Shown: one piece after another, positions 25,701 to 36,785 of the stretch | How the letters are laid out: each line of letters begins with the position of its first letter | Position numbering within the stretch: position 1 is the first letter of the stretch | Origin: Synanceia verrucosa | Lineage: Eukaryota; Chordata; Actinopteri; Perciformes; Synanceiidae | Direction: 5' to 3' | Assembly (NCBI GenBank): GCA_029721515.1 | Contig: CM056552.1 | Coordinates: forward strand, 11,929,001-11,993,000 | Length of the DNA stretch: 64,000 bases | Notes under the pieces: model-generated | Told to the model about the DNA's origin: nothing | Databases searched by the model: none | The model's input: only the letters and a program-made list of their open reading frames with translations | Translations under genes and position numbers: made by a program

Positions 25701-28700
25701 CCTCTGCGAGATTTAAAAACAGACTAACAGAGGAGGATGAGGAGGAGGCAGGTTTATCAAGGTCAGGAGACCAACATGAGGACAGAGGAGAACAGGGTGA
25801 CAAGAAGAGCGAAGAGAAGGAGGGTGAGGCGGTGGAGGCCGTGCTGACGGAGGAGGATTTGATCCAGCAGAGCCAGGCAGAGTACGACTCTGGTCGCAAC
25901 AGTCCCACACTGCTCACGTCGTCTGAGCTGCCGCTGGACATGCACACTATCACACCAGAGGAGGACACGCACAGGCTGCAGTTACACAGGCAGCTACAAG
26001 TCACCGGTGATGGCAGCGAGAGCGCCGAGGACGCCTTCATACGTCCTGCCTAAGAGGGCATGGGCAACAATGAGGCACAGGTCAACGTGGAGTTTCCTCT
26101 CACAGGGAAAATGTACCTCTGGGCGGACAAATACCGTCCGAGGAAACCCCACTTCTTCAGGGTGCACATGGGCTTCACGTGGAACAAATACAACCAGACA
26201 CATTACAACTTCGACAACCCTCCACCCAAGATTGTCCAGTTCTACAAGTTCAACATCTTCTACCCTGACCTGATCGATAAGCGCTCCACCCTGCAGTACT
26301 TCCTCGAGCCCAGTCTAGACAACAAGGACTTTAAGATCTTACAGTTCCACGCTGGCTCTCCATACGAGGACATTGCCTTCAAGATCGTAAACAGGGAGTG
26401 GGAGTACTCACACCGACACGGCTTCTGCTGTCAGTTTGCCAGTGGTATCTTCCAGCTGTGGTTTCACTTCAAGAGGTACTGCTACAGGACATAGAGGCCA
26501 GGATGGACCAAGACCCCAGTTGCTGGGTTTTCACCACAGATGCTGTATTATATACTGTACTGTTATCTGGAAAAAGTATTTTGTAATGTAGTCTGAATAT
26601 TATACATTAAAGATATTTCCCCCATTTTCAAAAAAAAAAAAAAAAAAAGAAATGCTATGTTGACATCAGTATCTGGAGGCTCACTGGTTCAAGTCCAGTC
26701 TGGATCAAGTTTGGAGCAAGTTTGAACTGGTAGCTGGAGAGGTGGCATTTCTTCCTCCTGGGTGCCTTTGAGCAAAGCACCAACCCTCCAACTGATGAAA
26801 ACTGAAATTTCCCCACTGAGGGTTAATAAAAGGAGTTCCTCTCCTCAAAAGTCATAAATTATACAGTGAAAAAAAAACATTTATCACTGTTTGAATTTTG
26901 CCTCAAGCTACTGCCAAGCGATCCTCACTTTAAGTTTAGGTATTGTTAGAGGGTTTAATCCGTGACCTGCTTTTCTCACTCCTGTGGTAGTTGTGAGTTG
27001 ATTAGATATTTTGTCCACAATTACATTCCTCTCTTTACCATTCAGCCTTCACTCCCATTTAAGCTTGACTAAGCTTGATGGGCATTTGCCCCTTCATGAG
27101 GGGCATTTGATGTTGTTGGCTCTCTCTGACTGTGAATGAACACAAAAGATCTGAGAGCGCTAGTTGCATTCACTGTATAAAAACACATCCTTCACTATGG
27201 CCCCTTGTCAACAGGGATTTAAATGCTGCCTCTGAGGAGGTTTGAGGTTAATGTGAGAAAATATCTGACATGTTTAAGTGGTGGTGTCAACTGCTGTAAG
27301 TAAAACACTAATCCTAACACTAGTACAAACTTCTAAATCCCGTACATTTGAATTTAAGATTTAAAAACCATTTAAATGCTATTTCATATGTTCATATCTC
27401 ATGTTTAAAATATGCTATTTTTTCCTTTTGATAACCAGGTGCTGATCGTCTCTATGATAATATTGAAGATATGATAGGTTACCGTCCATGGCCAATCATG
27501 AAGTATTGCTGGCTTTACATTACCCCCGCTGTTTGTCTGGTAAGTAAAATAGCTTCTTTAGTTCTCAAATAAAAATGTTTGATGTACTACGTCTACCCGA
27601 CCTGGGCTTATACTTTGGGCTGGTTTCTTGGGCTGTTCTGTGTTCTCATGGTTCCTCTGTGGATCATCTTTAAACTTACACAGATGAAAGGGACAATAGG
27701 GCAGGTATGTATGCAGTAAAGAATTTAATTAGTCGAACAACAGAGTATTAATTTACCATTTAAGTTGTATTTTAAACCAAAACACACACAATTTGAATAA
27801 ATCAGTTTGAGCTCTGATCAGTGGAATTCCTTCAGATTTGGCACAAAGGTCCACTTGGAGCCAAAGAGGAAATGATTTCATTGGGCAAAGGAGACTGTGA
27901 CCTCACAAAACATGGGGTTTTTTTTGGCCTCAAGAATTTATTTGCTAATTATGACAATTTTGCACACATCTGCGATATATGTGATGATATTTTGGTCAGA
28001 CATGGATAACCTGGTAATCTGCAGCTTTACTTGTAGGCATACAAGAAACGGCATACAAGTGTACTTTCCATTTCCATTCTTATCCTAATTACTTTGTCAG
28101 AGAAAGAAGGTCGTAGAGCAGGTGAGAAGATGATGTAGTGACTTATGACTTATGACTTCAACAATGAAACAGCCAAACAAATTCGTACCCAGGTTAGAAC
28201 AGCACTTTAAAAGTTACTTATTATAGCTGTCCTTCTTTACAAAAAATAATAAAGATGTAAAAAAGACATGCAGTTTGATAAATTTGTGCTTCCACAAGAA
28301 AGGGTTAGATGAACAAAGGAAAATAAAACTTCCTCGCTCTTTAAGTGGTAGGAGGTGATGAGTTAGAAGGAAGTGAATGAAGTGAGTATTTTAAAAATGT
28401 GTTTCCTGAGAATTTCCTTTGGAAAAACTGGGATAGAGACACTCTACTTTATGATAATGCAGGTATACAGAAACAATATTGCCAGCTGTGAAGTGATGCA
28501 GAGGGGAAGGAAGGAAGTGAATCATATTGCTGCCTATGTTGTTTTATGGTGTATTACTAAGAAAGTTAATACATGTTGACATTTAACTGAACAAATGTGG
28601 TCTTTAACATGGTACTTTATTTTTCCAACTTTCCCAGTCGCTCACTTTTCACCTCAAAGGTTCTGACCCAAAATCGAGGCGGAGGGAAAAGAGATTTGAA

Positions 28701-31700
28701 GCTAATAAGTAACTGAATATATAAGCTCAAACAAAACTAGTGCTTATATTAATATACAAGATGACAAAGAGGGGTAAAACAAGGAGAGCTGAACATTATT
28801 TTTACCACAAATTATAACAGTTCAAAAGGTCAAGTGGCATGAACAAGTTGATATTGATGATGTTGCTAACAAAAACATGCTGGCTGCATGAGCACTGACA
28901 AGTTCAGACACTGATGTGATGTGAGACACTTAGATTGTATCTCAGTTCTTCAGAGAGGTGTTTTTTAACGAGCTGGAGGTCAAGGTCTGGTTCACAAAAA
29001 TAATTCCAGTAAAGTAAAGACCGACCTCAAAGCCTAAAGCGTAACCCTAATCTCTGAGCTAAGAACTTTGACTTGTGACACTATGAGAAGATATGCCATT
29101 GGAAGTTTATTACACTGTAAAACCAAATCACCCAATCCCAGTAAAATATTGAAAAAGACTGAAGGAAGCTACATGGTTTAATGTGTTAATTCATGAAGAA
29201 CTGATTTCAAATCAGTCATCCAACTTGAGGTAGTCAAGAACAAGCCAGTTTCAAGCAACGAATCAATTCAGGTATTTATCTGAAGTCTGACTAGATCCAA
29301 GCCATTTCGTCAAAGTCTGTTTGTGTGAAACTGGCCTCAGAACCCTGCAGGTGTAGACAAATACCTGAAGATTATTTGAGTGACGTCTCTCTCCAGTGAA
29401 ACTGTGAAGAACGTGTGTCCTAATAAACTAAGGACCAGTACATTTTTATTGTGTGTGTGTTGTTGTACTATTGATTATTGATTAAGTTGCTATATAGAGG
29501 CTTTAGTGAGCTGAACTGATTTCACCGTATAATAACAGTTGTTTTCTTTCCTGTCAGGGTACCTTCGTCTTTTCGGTGGTGAAATATAAACCTCTGAAGT
29601 TCAACAAAACCTACGTCTACCCGACCTGGGCTTATGCTTTGGGCTGGTTCCTTGGGCTGTTCTGTGTTCTCATGGTTCCTCTGTGGATCATCTTTAAACT
29701 TACACAGATGAAAGGGACGATAGGGCAGGTATGTACTCAGTAAAGAATTTAATTAGTCGAGTGATAGAATAATATTTCACAACTATTTTTATATTTTTTA
29801 TAATAGATTTACCATTTAAGTTCTAAACAACTCTTTTCAAATCATCAAAAGTGAATATTTGCGTGCTTTCTTTTTCATGATTATAAAGCAAATATTTGTA
29901 GGTTGTAGACTGACTGTTGATTGGACAAAAACACACAATTTAAATATTTCAATTTGAGCTCTGATCAGTGGAATTCCCTCAGATTTGGCACAAATGTCCT
30001 GTTGGAGCCAAAGAGGAACTGATTTCAGTGGGCAAATGTCACTGTGACCTTTTTTTGTCCTCAAAATCCATATCCTCATTATGACAACTTTCCACAGAAG
30101 TTTGGGATGAATTGGAGGATAAGGAAAAAGTTATTAAGTAATGATATTCTGAATAGAAATGGTTGTAATGATAGAAACTGCAGCTTGACTTGTAGGCACA
30201 CGAGTGTACTTTCCATTTTAGTGCTTTAATTCTTCCATCCATCCATTATCTACCGCTTATCCTCATAGGGTCGCGGGGGGCTGGAGCCTATCCCAGCTGT
30301 CTTAGGGCGGAAGGCAGGGTACACTCTGGACAAGTCTGCTTTAATTCTTTCTTATCATAATTACTTTGTCAGAGAAACAAGGTAGTAGAGCAGGTGACAG
30401 TGTAATAACTTGTGCACGTTGACCTCTAGTTCCTTATGATTTTAGGTTCGGATTCAAAGCTATAGTCTGATGATATTAGAGAGCTAGCCAGAAAGTTAGC
30501 AAGATTTGAAAGTGGCACCTCCTCTTAATCTCCTCTAAGCTCCACCCCCTCCTCCCCCTCCCGTCAGTCCTCCATCCAAAGGCGTCCATCCATCCCTTTT
30601 GGCCTACCTGGGGTCAAGTCATGGGGGCAGCAGCTTAAGCTGGGAAGCCCAGACTTCCCTATCCCCATGAGAGAGTCTAGCTACTTCCAGTCAGTCCAGT
30701 TACTCAAATACTAAATATTCTATTCGACATAGAGAGAAGTATTTACTGCAAAAATCACATACTGTATATTGAAAATGAGTACAAGTGCTGTTGTGCAACA
30801 GGCATCAGACATGTGTGAGCATCCGAAACTTCAGTAGAGGATCAACGAGGCCTTCAGGCGAGACATGTCAAGGAGATGCAGCTGCAGATACTGTACAGAC
30901 AATAATGTCAATACTTAAGTTGACACTGATGACACATAAATGTGAGAAATGAGGAGGAGAGGAATTCTATAGGCTCTGTTTAAACTACATATCATTTTCT
31001 CCACCAACAGCTCCCAGCACTATTCAGCAAAAGAAACAGTCATATTGGTTGTTTTCTGCATTATACAATTTACAATAATATATGACACAGCAAATCTTAT
31101 TGAGAAAGTGGAATACAAAATTGTCTGTACTACAAATCAATTCTCACAGTAGTTTCCTATTCATTTTTTTCTAACCATTTCAGCAGTTTTAAAACAAACT
31201 AAACTACATTCTTACAGACAGCACTAATAGAAATGATAGTACATTTAAAGGTTTTTCGCAGTGTCAAACACATCAGCCTAACTTAAGTTTGCCAAAAACT
31301 CAATGCAACACAATGCATCCATCAAATATGCACCTTAAACCTTGATAGGCTGCTAGATGTGACTGGTGGAGAAATCAGTCAGAAGATGATCATGTAGTCC
31401 AGACAGCACCTTCCTGTAAACATGCAACAAGAATGAAAAGTAAGAGGAGCACCAAAGTCATTAAAATTCATCATTAAGAGGTGAATCAACATGCAGTATT
31501 TCATAAAAGTCTATCCAATAGGCGTAGAGATGCTAAAATTAGGTGATCAAGTGCAAGATCGGCAGTATTTCCTCCCAGTGCTCCTCCCCATCTGCTAAAT
31601 GTCACTACATTAATCTTTAAAACAATGTGTTACGGAAATAACAAAGAGAGGTCTGCTCTTCTGCTTTTCCAGTTGTGTTTTCGACATTTTTGTCTAATGT

Positions 31701-31869
31701 GAACTAATTGTGTTTGCAGAAACTCAGGCAGCTTTGTCGCCCTGAGAAGAAGCCGTCCGGCACAGCAAAGCAACCTGAGCAATGCCCTCTGAACCCAGAC
31801 AGCACTCTTACTCCTGCTGCCAACGAGTACAAAGCAAGTGGTGCAGCTGAGATGGAAATGCAAATGTGA
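13799..31869 (+). CDS. SLC6 gene 1: Na+/Cl- dependent GABA/betaine/taurine-type transporter (GAT2/SLC6A13-like)
   Basis: Plasma-membrane Na+/Cl- symporter of the SLC6 fold with 12 membrane segments. Fourteen coding exons join in frame to 595 aa: 13799-13955, 14569-14703, 16732-16872, 17042-17123, 19276-19408, 20165-20299, 20448-20551, 21581-21705, 22035-22147, 22260-22397, 22534-22636, 27439-27539, 29558-29728, 31720-31869. TM1 holds GLGNLWRFPYLCYKNGGG. The second extracellular loop has a Cys pair and three N-glycosylation sequons (NVS, NWT, NAT). TM6 has the GSYNQYNND region and TM8 GPGLAFIAYP. The closest relatives by eye are SLC6A13, SLC6A12 and SLC6A6. Oddities: Thr33 where BGT1/GAT2 have Glu, AAVSY instead of LNxYY in TM3, Gln278 in TM6 and Thr374 at the Na2 Ser position. 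The substrate cannot be assigned. I recall tandem slc6a22 genes in zebrafish as possible orthologues, unverified. Confidence 0.93.
14704..16731. other. Intron 2 of SLC6 gene 1
   Basis: About 2 kb between the TM1-2 exon and the TM3 exon. I see no recognisable repeat or exon, only ordinary AT-rich intron. Confidence 0.6.
17470..17570 (-). repeat. LINE 3' tail fragment
   Basis: TTTATTTATTTATTTAACC followed by TACCAGGTAAGTCAATTGAGA reads on the minus strand as the familiar 'CTGGTAAAAAGAGGTTAAATAAATAAA' tail found at 3' ends of teleost LINE copies. The clade is not assigned. Confidence 0.45.
17743..18456. mobile_element. MITE with TTAA ends
   Basis: 714 bp. The ends TTAAAGGGACACTATGTAAT and, from the other side, TTAAATAGACACTATGTAAT match at about 22 of 24 positions over the first 24 bases. 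The interior has a GC-rich block (about 18170-18350) in an AT-rich frame and no transposase. It lies in intron 4 of SLC6 gene 1. Confidence 0.8.
22758..23828. mobile_element. Long-armed foldback MITE with TTAA ends
   Basis: Two arms of about 270 bp (22758-23030 and about 23565-23828) are inverted copies and share blocks such as 'CTGGTGCTAGGCTAACACAAG' and its mirror. They bracket a non-repetitive core of about 500 bp. TTAA sits at both ends. A 234-bp short form of the same family is at 54752-54985. It lies in intron 11 of SLC6 gene 1, and no transposase is seen. Confidence 0.85.
24941..26648 (+). pseudogene. cactin: Processed (retrotransposed) pseudogene of cactin
   Basis: An intronless, 5'-truncated copy of the spliceosomal protein CACTIN in intron 11 of SLC6 gene 1, same strand. 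Matching blocks follow the family order: KQLRLEREREKA, NGLTVTDMDDLLEDIKVYME, SNLDIGYSESLLQQVRVYMA, QEQGVESEPLFPIIKE and the C-terminal block with MYLWADKYRPRKP, NIFYPDLIDKRST and REWEYSHRHGF, ending in YCYRT before TAG. Breaks: an in-frame TGA near 24988, TAA after MELE at about 25351, an internal deletion of roughly 40 codons, a TAG plus frameshift near 25387-25410, and TAA before EGMGNNEAQ near 26051. ATTAAA (26606-26611) precedes a 19-A tail (26630-26648). AGAAATGCTATGTTGA occurs at 24925-24940 and again at 26648-26663, a direct target-site duplication of LINE-type retrotransposition. Confidence 0.95.
26676..26845 (+). repeat. tRNA-derived SINE fragment
   Basis: GGTTCAAGTCC (B box) is followed by 'GGTAGCTGGAGAGGTGGCA...TTCCTCCTGGGTGCCTTTGAGCAAAGCAC' and 'GGGTTAATAAA'. 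The same family appears more completely at 36514-36785. It starts about 13 bp after the target-site duplication of the cactin retrocopy. Confidence 0.65.
27587..28125 (+). pseudogene. Partial tandem duplicate of SLC6 gene 1 exon 13 plus following intron
   Basis: 27587-27704 repeats the last 118 bp of coding exon 13 (29611-29728) with three mismatches and an intact GTATGT donor, followed by several hundred bases of similar but more diverged intron. The first 53 bp of the exon and its acceptor are missing, and the piece begins only 47 bp after exon 12. Reading on from exon 12 meets a stop at about 27570. The only upstream AG (27561) would leave a 21-nt intron, so I regard the piece as non-functional. 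Confidence 0.85.
29611..30395 (+). repeat. Parental copy of the exon 13/intron 13 duplication
   Basis: It holds the functional exon 13 end and intron sequence matching 27587-28125 (shared blocks 'GAGCTCTGATCAGTGGAATT', 'AGATTTGGCACAAA', 'ATTACTTTGTCAGAGAAA'). It is longer than the other copy because of a SINE at 30235-30336 and about 100 bp of extra intron near 29770-29925. Confidence 0.8.
30235..30336 (-). repeat. SINE insertion with 13-bp target-site duplication
   Basis: Reverse-oriented 3' end of the fish tRNA-SINE (CCATCCATCC, TACCGCTTATCCTCATAGGG, GGGCTGGAGCCTATCCCAGC). It is flanked by direct repeats TGCTTTAATTCTT at 30222-30234 and 30337-30349. The paralogous segment near 28070 lacks it. 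Confidence 0.9.
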
Positions 31870-31999
31870 GAAACTGAATCTTTAATCATGTGTTAAGTGT
31901 GATATTGTGATTTTAAACTCCAGTTTTTGCAAGCTAAGCTTTTTTTTTATGAAATTTTGATAAGCAATGAAGTCTGAAGTCTTCCAGGTCTGTTGGGTC

Positions 32000-32485
32000 C
32001 AGTGTTGCCAGATTGGGCTGGTCTCCTCCCAGTTGGGCTACTTGTGATTAAGTGGGGAAGGGGAAAAATAGCATTGGTGGGGTTATGTCATTTGAAAATT
32101 AGCTATTTTATGTTCAAAATACAACAAAAAGTAATCTTTCTTGTGTCCCCTCACTCATTTTATTGATTCATTTCATTCAAAAGATATTTGAATGACATGA
32201 GTTATATTCAGGCATCGTTAGGGATAACATAGCAGTTTGTGCATTTGGTTGTTTAACTGCACTCTTTGTGAGTTTTTATCTGTGTCTATTTATCTGATTT
32301 AAGGCAGATATGAAGATTTGTGCACTCGTGGCGTATTTTCTGTTGCACATGTAATGGTTTTGTGTTTTTCCACAGGTTTCTGGCAAGCTTGTGATTTGAA
32401 TTGCTTTTTAATTAATTGTTTGGGTTTGAAGTTGTGATTGGGCTGGAAACAGTCCAATCACAGTGAGTCTGATCTGGCAACACTG
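32000..32485. mobile_element. hAT-type MITE
   Basis: 486 bp with ends CAGTGTTGCCAGAT and ATCTGGCAACACTG, exact reverse complements. Flanking octamers GTTGGGTC (31992-31999) and GCTGGATT (32486-32493) differ at three sites, all by transitions, which fits an old 8-bp duplication. Confidence 0.8.
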
Positions 32486-33846
32486 GCTGGATTAACACAC
32501 CAGGTCTTCAACCTGCACAATAAACAGTGAGTCTTGTGTCACTGTAAGGAGTCTCTACTGTAAAACTACATTGTAATTATACAGTATTGAAAAGAAAAAG
32601 CTTTTAATTCTATTTTCATTTAAATTATACCTTTAATGTGTCTGATACCTTTAATGAAGTCCTTGTTTTCATGTTTCACAATGCCAATTTTGATTATCAC
32701 TGCCTACAAACCTGCACTGCCGCCACAGAATATTAGACAATCCCATCCCTAAAAACAGATACTGTTTTATATTCCAGCAGGATTATATTTTAATAGTTAC
32801 TTAATAGTACTTTACAGAAAGTGAGACAGTTGCTGCAACAGGCTGCCCCTGGCACAGTGCCGTCTTACCAAAAAATGACAAAACAAGTAAAAAAAAATTA
32901 AAACCGCTTCAAAGGTGGTGGCAGCTGCTATATTCATACAATGCCTTTATAAGGAATTCATGTAAGTGGTAGTTGTTTCATTTTTATCCTTATATACATA
33001 TTCGAAATGATTTGCCTTATATATAATATTATCTGGCTCTATTAGTGATATATATTATATATATTTTTATGATGTTACATTTATTTACCTGCATATCAGT
33101 TGTATTACATTTGAAGTCAGTGGAGACGTCTGAGTCTGAGTCAGCTACCAAGAAACAAACTGCTTTTGTTTACGGGTCTTGAAATTGTGTATCGTATGGA
33201 GAAATGTTTAAATGGATTAGTTTTGAAGTTTGTACTGAATGTCCTTCAGGGTAGTAACGCTGCATTTTTTGCTGTCTGAGTTCTGATATGGCACTGAGGT
33301 TTTTGCCCTCGGATGAAAGATTGCCCTGCTTGGTAGGTGTTTACTGTGAAGTTCAAATGTTCAGAGAAGCAAAGTGAGACTGTCGTGTGTTTCCAGGGTT
33401 CCAGGAGTGTTAACTCCTACTTATTTTCCTTATAAAAAAATGACAGGTTACTGACAACATGCCCCTCTGCTGGTACTCTGACAGGAAGAAAACTCCTTGC
33501 ACAATATTCTGGTGCCTGCAGTACTAATGACAGATTGCAACTTGAAGTACAGCAATTTAGACCACTGTCATTGTGGATGAATTAAACAACTACAGTGCAG
33601 GGTTTCACTGGTCATGTGTCTTACTGAATCCTCTCTCTGGCTTCTTCTCCATAGAAATGGCTGCTGTGCATACAGGCACAATTTCTGGTAGTTGACTCAG
33701 ACTTTTGGATCCCATGTAGTTGTTTCGTTACTGTTTGCTGAGATCTATTACAGTTGATTCCTGGGAAATTGACTTTGAAGTTTTGGTGAGATTTTTTGAG
33801 AGTGAAGATGATTCACTGAAGCTGTTGAAGTAACAATGTGTTCAGA

Positions 33847-35002
33847 CAGAGACGGATTTTGTCTAACGCACACAACGCACGTTGCCTAGGGCCCCCACCA
33901 GTGCCGGCTGAAGCCTCTAGGGGGCCCTAGGCAGGCCCTCTATCCAGGGGCCCTTGGAGTGGCGTTCGGTGCCAGTGAAAAATTTTGGACGTTTTAAGGT
34001 AGAAACCGTAGAATTAGAGGAATACTGGGGTGTCTGGTGGCTTGTAGGGGTGTGGTGTTAAGGTTAAGTAAAGTACTGTATGCCACAGAGAGATCACTCA
34101 CTGCCAGTCCAGACACACGCTGTCTGACAGGCAGAAACAACAGCATTCAAAAAAAGCCAGCTTTCTGCACACACATGGCCATGCATCATGCACAACAACA
34201 ACTACACACCATCAACAGCGTTATTTACTAGAGGCTTATAATTTACCAGATTGCTGCTGGCGCTGTTCATTCTGGCGCTGTCGTTTTTTTCTTTTCTCGT
34301 GTCCCGTGGGATAAATTCGTTTCATTGTGTGTCTGTGTTTATTTTGCTACTTTTTCCACTTCTCTCTCTGCCCTGTGGCTGCACCGTCACGTGAACCGGA
34401 AGTAACTCTGTCTGAAAGGGGGCAGGGGAAACTTCCCAAGACTAACAGCTGTCAAGAAAAGCTTGTTCCGTCTTTTTTTTCATGACGCTGACAGCCAATC
34501 AGGAGTCTTATTCAGTCATAGAAGTCACACTGGCGAACTTGCTTGAGATTTGTCTTGGCACTTTCAGCAGAGCTGCTGCAGGACGCAACGATCACAGCTG
34601 GCTGGGACTGATATTCTGTTACTTGTAAGTGACGTTGGGGGGCCTTTTCGCTCGGCGGGGGTCCTAGGCAACGTGCGTTATGTGCGTTAGCCAAAATCCG
34701 TCTCTGGCCCCACCGAGCGAAAAGGCCCCCCAACATCGCTTACAAGTAACAGAATATCAGTCCCAGCCAGCTGTGATCGTTGCGTCCTGCAGCAGCGAGC
34801 AGCTCTGCTGAAAGTGCCAAGACAAATCTCAAGCAAGCTCGCCAGTGTGACTTCTATGACTGTATAAGACTCCTGATTGGCTGTCAGCGTCATGAAAAAA
34901 AAGACGGAACAAGCTTTTCTTGACAGCTGTTAGTCTTGGGAAGTTTCCCCCGCCCCCTTTCAGACAGAGTTTCTTCCTGTTCACATGACGGTGCAGCCAC
35001 AG

Positions 35003-35043
<41 letters not shown>

Positions 35044-35502
35044 GGAAAAAGTAGCAAAATAAACACAGACACACAATGAAACGAATTTATCCCACGGGAC
35101 ACGAGAAAAGAAAAAAACGACAGCGCCAGAATGAACAGCGCCAGCAGCAATCTGGTAAATTATAAGCCTCGAGTAAATAACGCTGTTGATGGTGTGTAGT
35201 TGTTGTTGTGCATGATGCATGGCCATGTGTGTGCAGAAAGCTGGCTTTTTTTGAATGCTGTTGTTTCTGCCTGTCAGACAGGGTGTGTCTGGACTGGCAG
35301 TGAGTGATCTCTCTGTGGCATACAGTACTTTACTTAACATAAACACCACACCCCAACAATCCACCTGACACCCCAATATTCCTCTAATTCTACGGTTTCT
35401 ACCTTAAAACCTGCAAAATTTTTCACCGGCACCGAAAGCCACTCCAAGGGCCCCTGGAGAGAGGGCCTGCCTAGGGCCCCCTAGAGGCTTCAGCCGGCAC
35501 TG
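33847..35502. mobile_element. Palindromic hAT composite, two units head to head
   Basis: Unit 1 (33847-34706) runs from CAGAGACGG to CCGTCTCTG. Its inner body, which starts CAGTGCCGG at 33899, is repeated in reverse orientation at about 34709-35502. The whole is bounded by the direct octamer TGTTCAGA (33839-33846 and 35503-35510), the 8-bp target-site duplication expected of hAT. A (GA)n run (35006-35041) has expanded only in the right arm. There is no transposase frame; reading frames inside the arms match each other because the DNA is a palindrome. Confidence 0.88.
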
Positions 35503-36513
35503 TGTTCAGACATGATTTGTTCTATGTCAGTGTAAGAAATGAAGATTAAATGAAATCTAATGGTGCACTGTAAGTACAAATCAATGTAATAACTGCTTTC
35601 ATCTTTTTATATGAACAGATCTCCTCTGCTTTTTAATAATCTTTTCTAGTCTTAATGTCTTTCTTTGACAGTTATTTTAGCATGTCACATTTAATTCCCA
35701 CCACAATCACAAAAAAGCACTTTGTCAGGTTGTATAAGCATTTCTGTCAAATCATATCCATGAGAAATCAATAAATTTTATATTGTACTGATTTTGAAAT
35801 GATTTTCTGTTAAATTTGTAAATTTAACAATGTATTGTACTGGACTGGACATATGTTAAATGAGACATGACCAAAAGTAGTTTTAATTCAGTGAGTACAG
35901 GAGGAACCTGAACAAACCTCAGCCGGTCTGTGAACGCTCTCCTTCTCCAAACTGAGGAACAAGAGTTAATACTATAGATATTAAGATATTTCTCTATTAT
36001 AAACTGAGAAGGAACTGAAAATATTCTGATATGACTGACAGTGGTAAAAAAAAGTATATTTACTCAGGAACTACTTTGAGCTACATGTGTTTTAGTGCAG
36101 TATACCCATTTCATGTAACTCTACTGTATATCAGTCTTGATTTTATTTCACAACATTTACTTAACAGCTTTTAAATTATTTGTATCATGTAATAATTCTA
36201 CTTTTACTAGTGAAGTAAAGTAAAAGACGGGAATACTTCTTCCAACACTGGTTGTACACTGAGTTGATGTAAGAAATTCGGTTTGAAAGAGTGAAAGCTG
36301 AAAAGCCCATATTGGCAACCGACGAGCTATATTGGCTGCTGGAGGGGTTACATTGCTCTGAAAGAAAAGCCCAAAAATGAAGTCCCCCCTGCTGAGACTT
36401 AAAATACTGAGCTGCACAGAAATAATCCTGGAGGAGCTGAGAGGCTAGAAAGGCAGAACTTTACCTTAGAGGAGAAGTACATTAATGCACAAATATTGAG
36501 GGTTAATGCATAC

Positions 36514-36785
36514 AGACAACAGCAGTAGCTCAGTCTGTAGTGACTTGGGTTGCTGGTTCAAGTTCAGTCTGGAGAGTGGACTGGTAGCTGGGGAGGTGCC
36601 AGTTCCTCCTCCTAGGTACTGCAGAGGTGCCCTTGAGCAAGGCACTGAACCCCCAACTGTTTGGGGCGCCTGGATACGGGGCAGCCCCCTCACTCTGACA
36701 CCTCTCCATTAATGTATGTGCATATGTGTTTCATAACTGAAAAAAATAACAGATTGAAAACTGTGGGTTAATAAAGTATTTCTTC
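36514..36785 (+). repeat. tRNA-derived SINE
   Basis: Head GCAGTAGCTCAGTCTGTAG with B box GGTTCAAGTTC. The body contains 'GTGCCCTTGAGCAAGGCACTGAACCCCCAACTG' (broken here by small changes from other copies) and 'GGGTTAATAAAGTATTTC', then a (TTC)n tail. The head and body order are intact, so this is nearly full length. Confidence 0.8.

Noticed and set aside
25379..26053. 224-codon open frame as an independent gene
   Set aside because: It is the middle of the cactin retrocopy. The matching protein continues in other frames on both sides across stops, and the unit ends in a poly(A) tail between target-site duplications.
27577..27706. Alternative exon 13 of SLC6 gene 1
   Set aside because: No usable acceptor: the only AG upstream leaves a 21-nt intron, and read-through from exon 12 hits a stop within about 10 codons.
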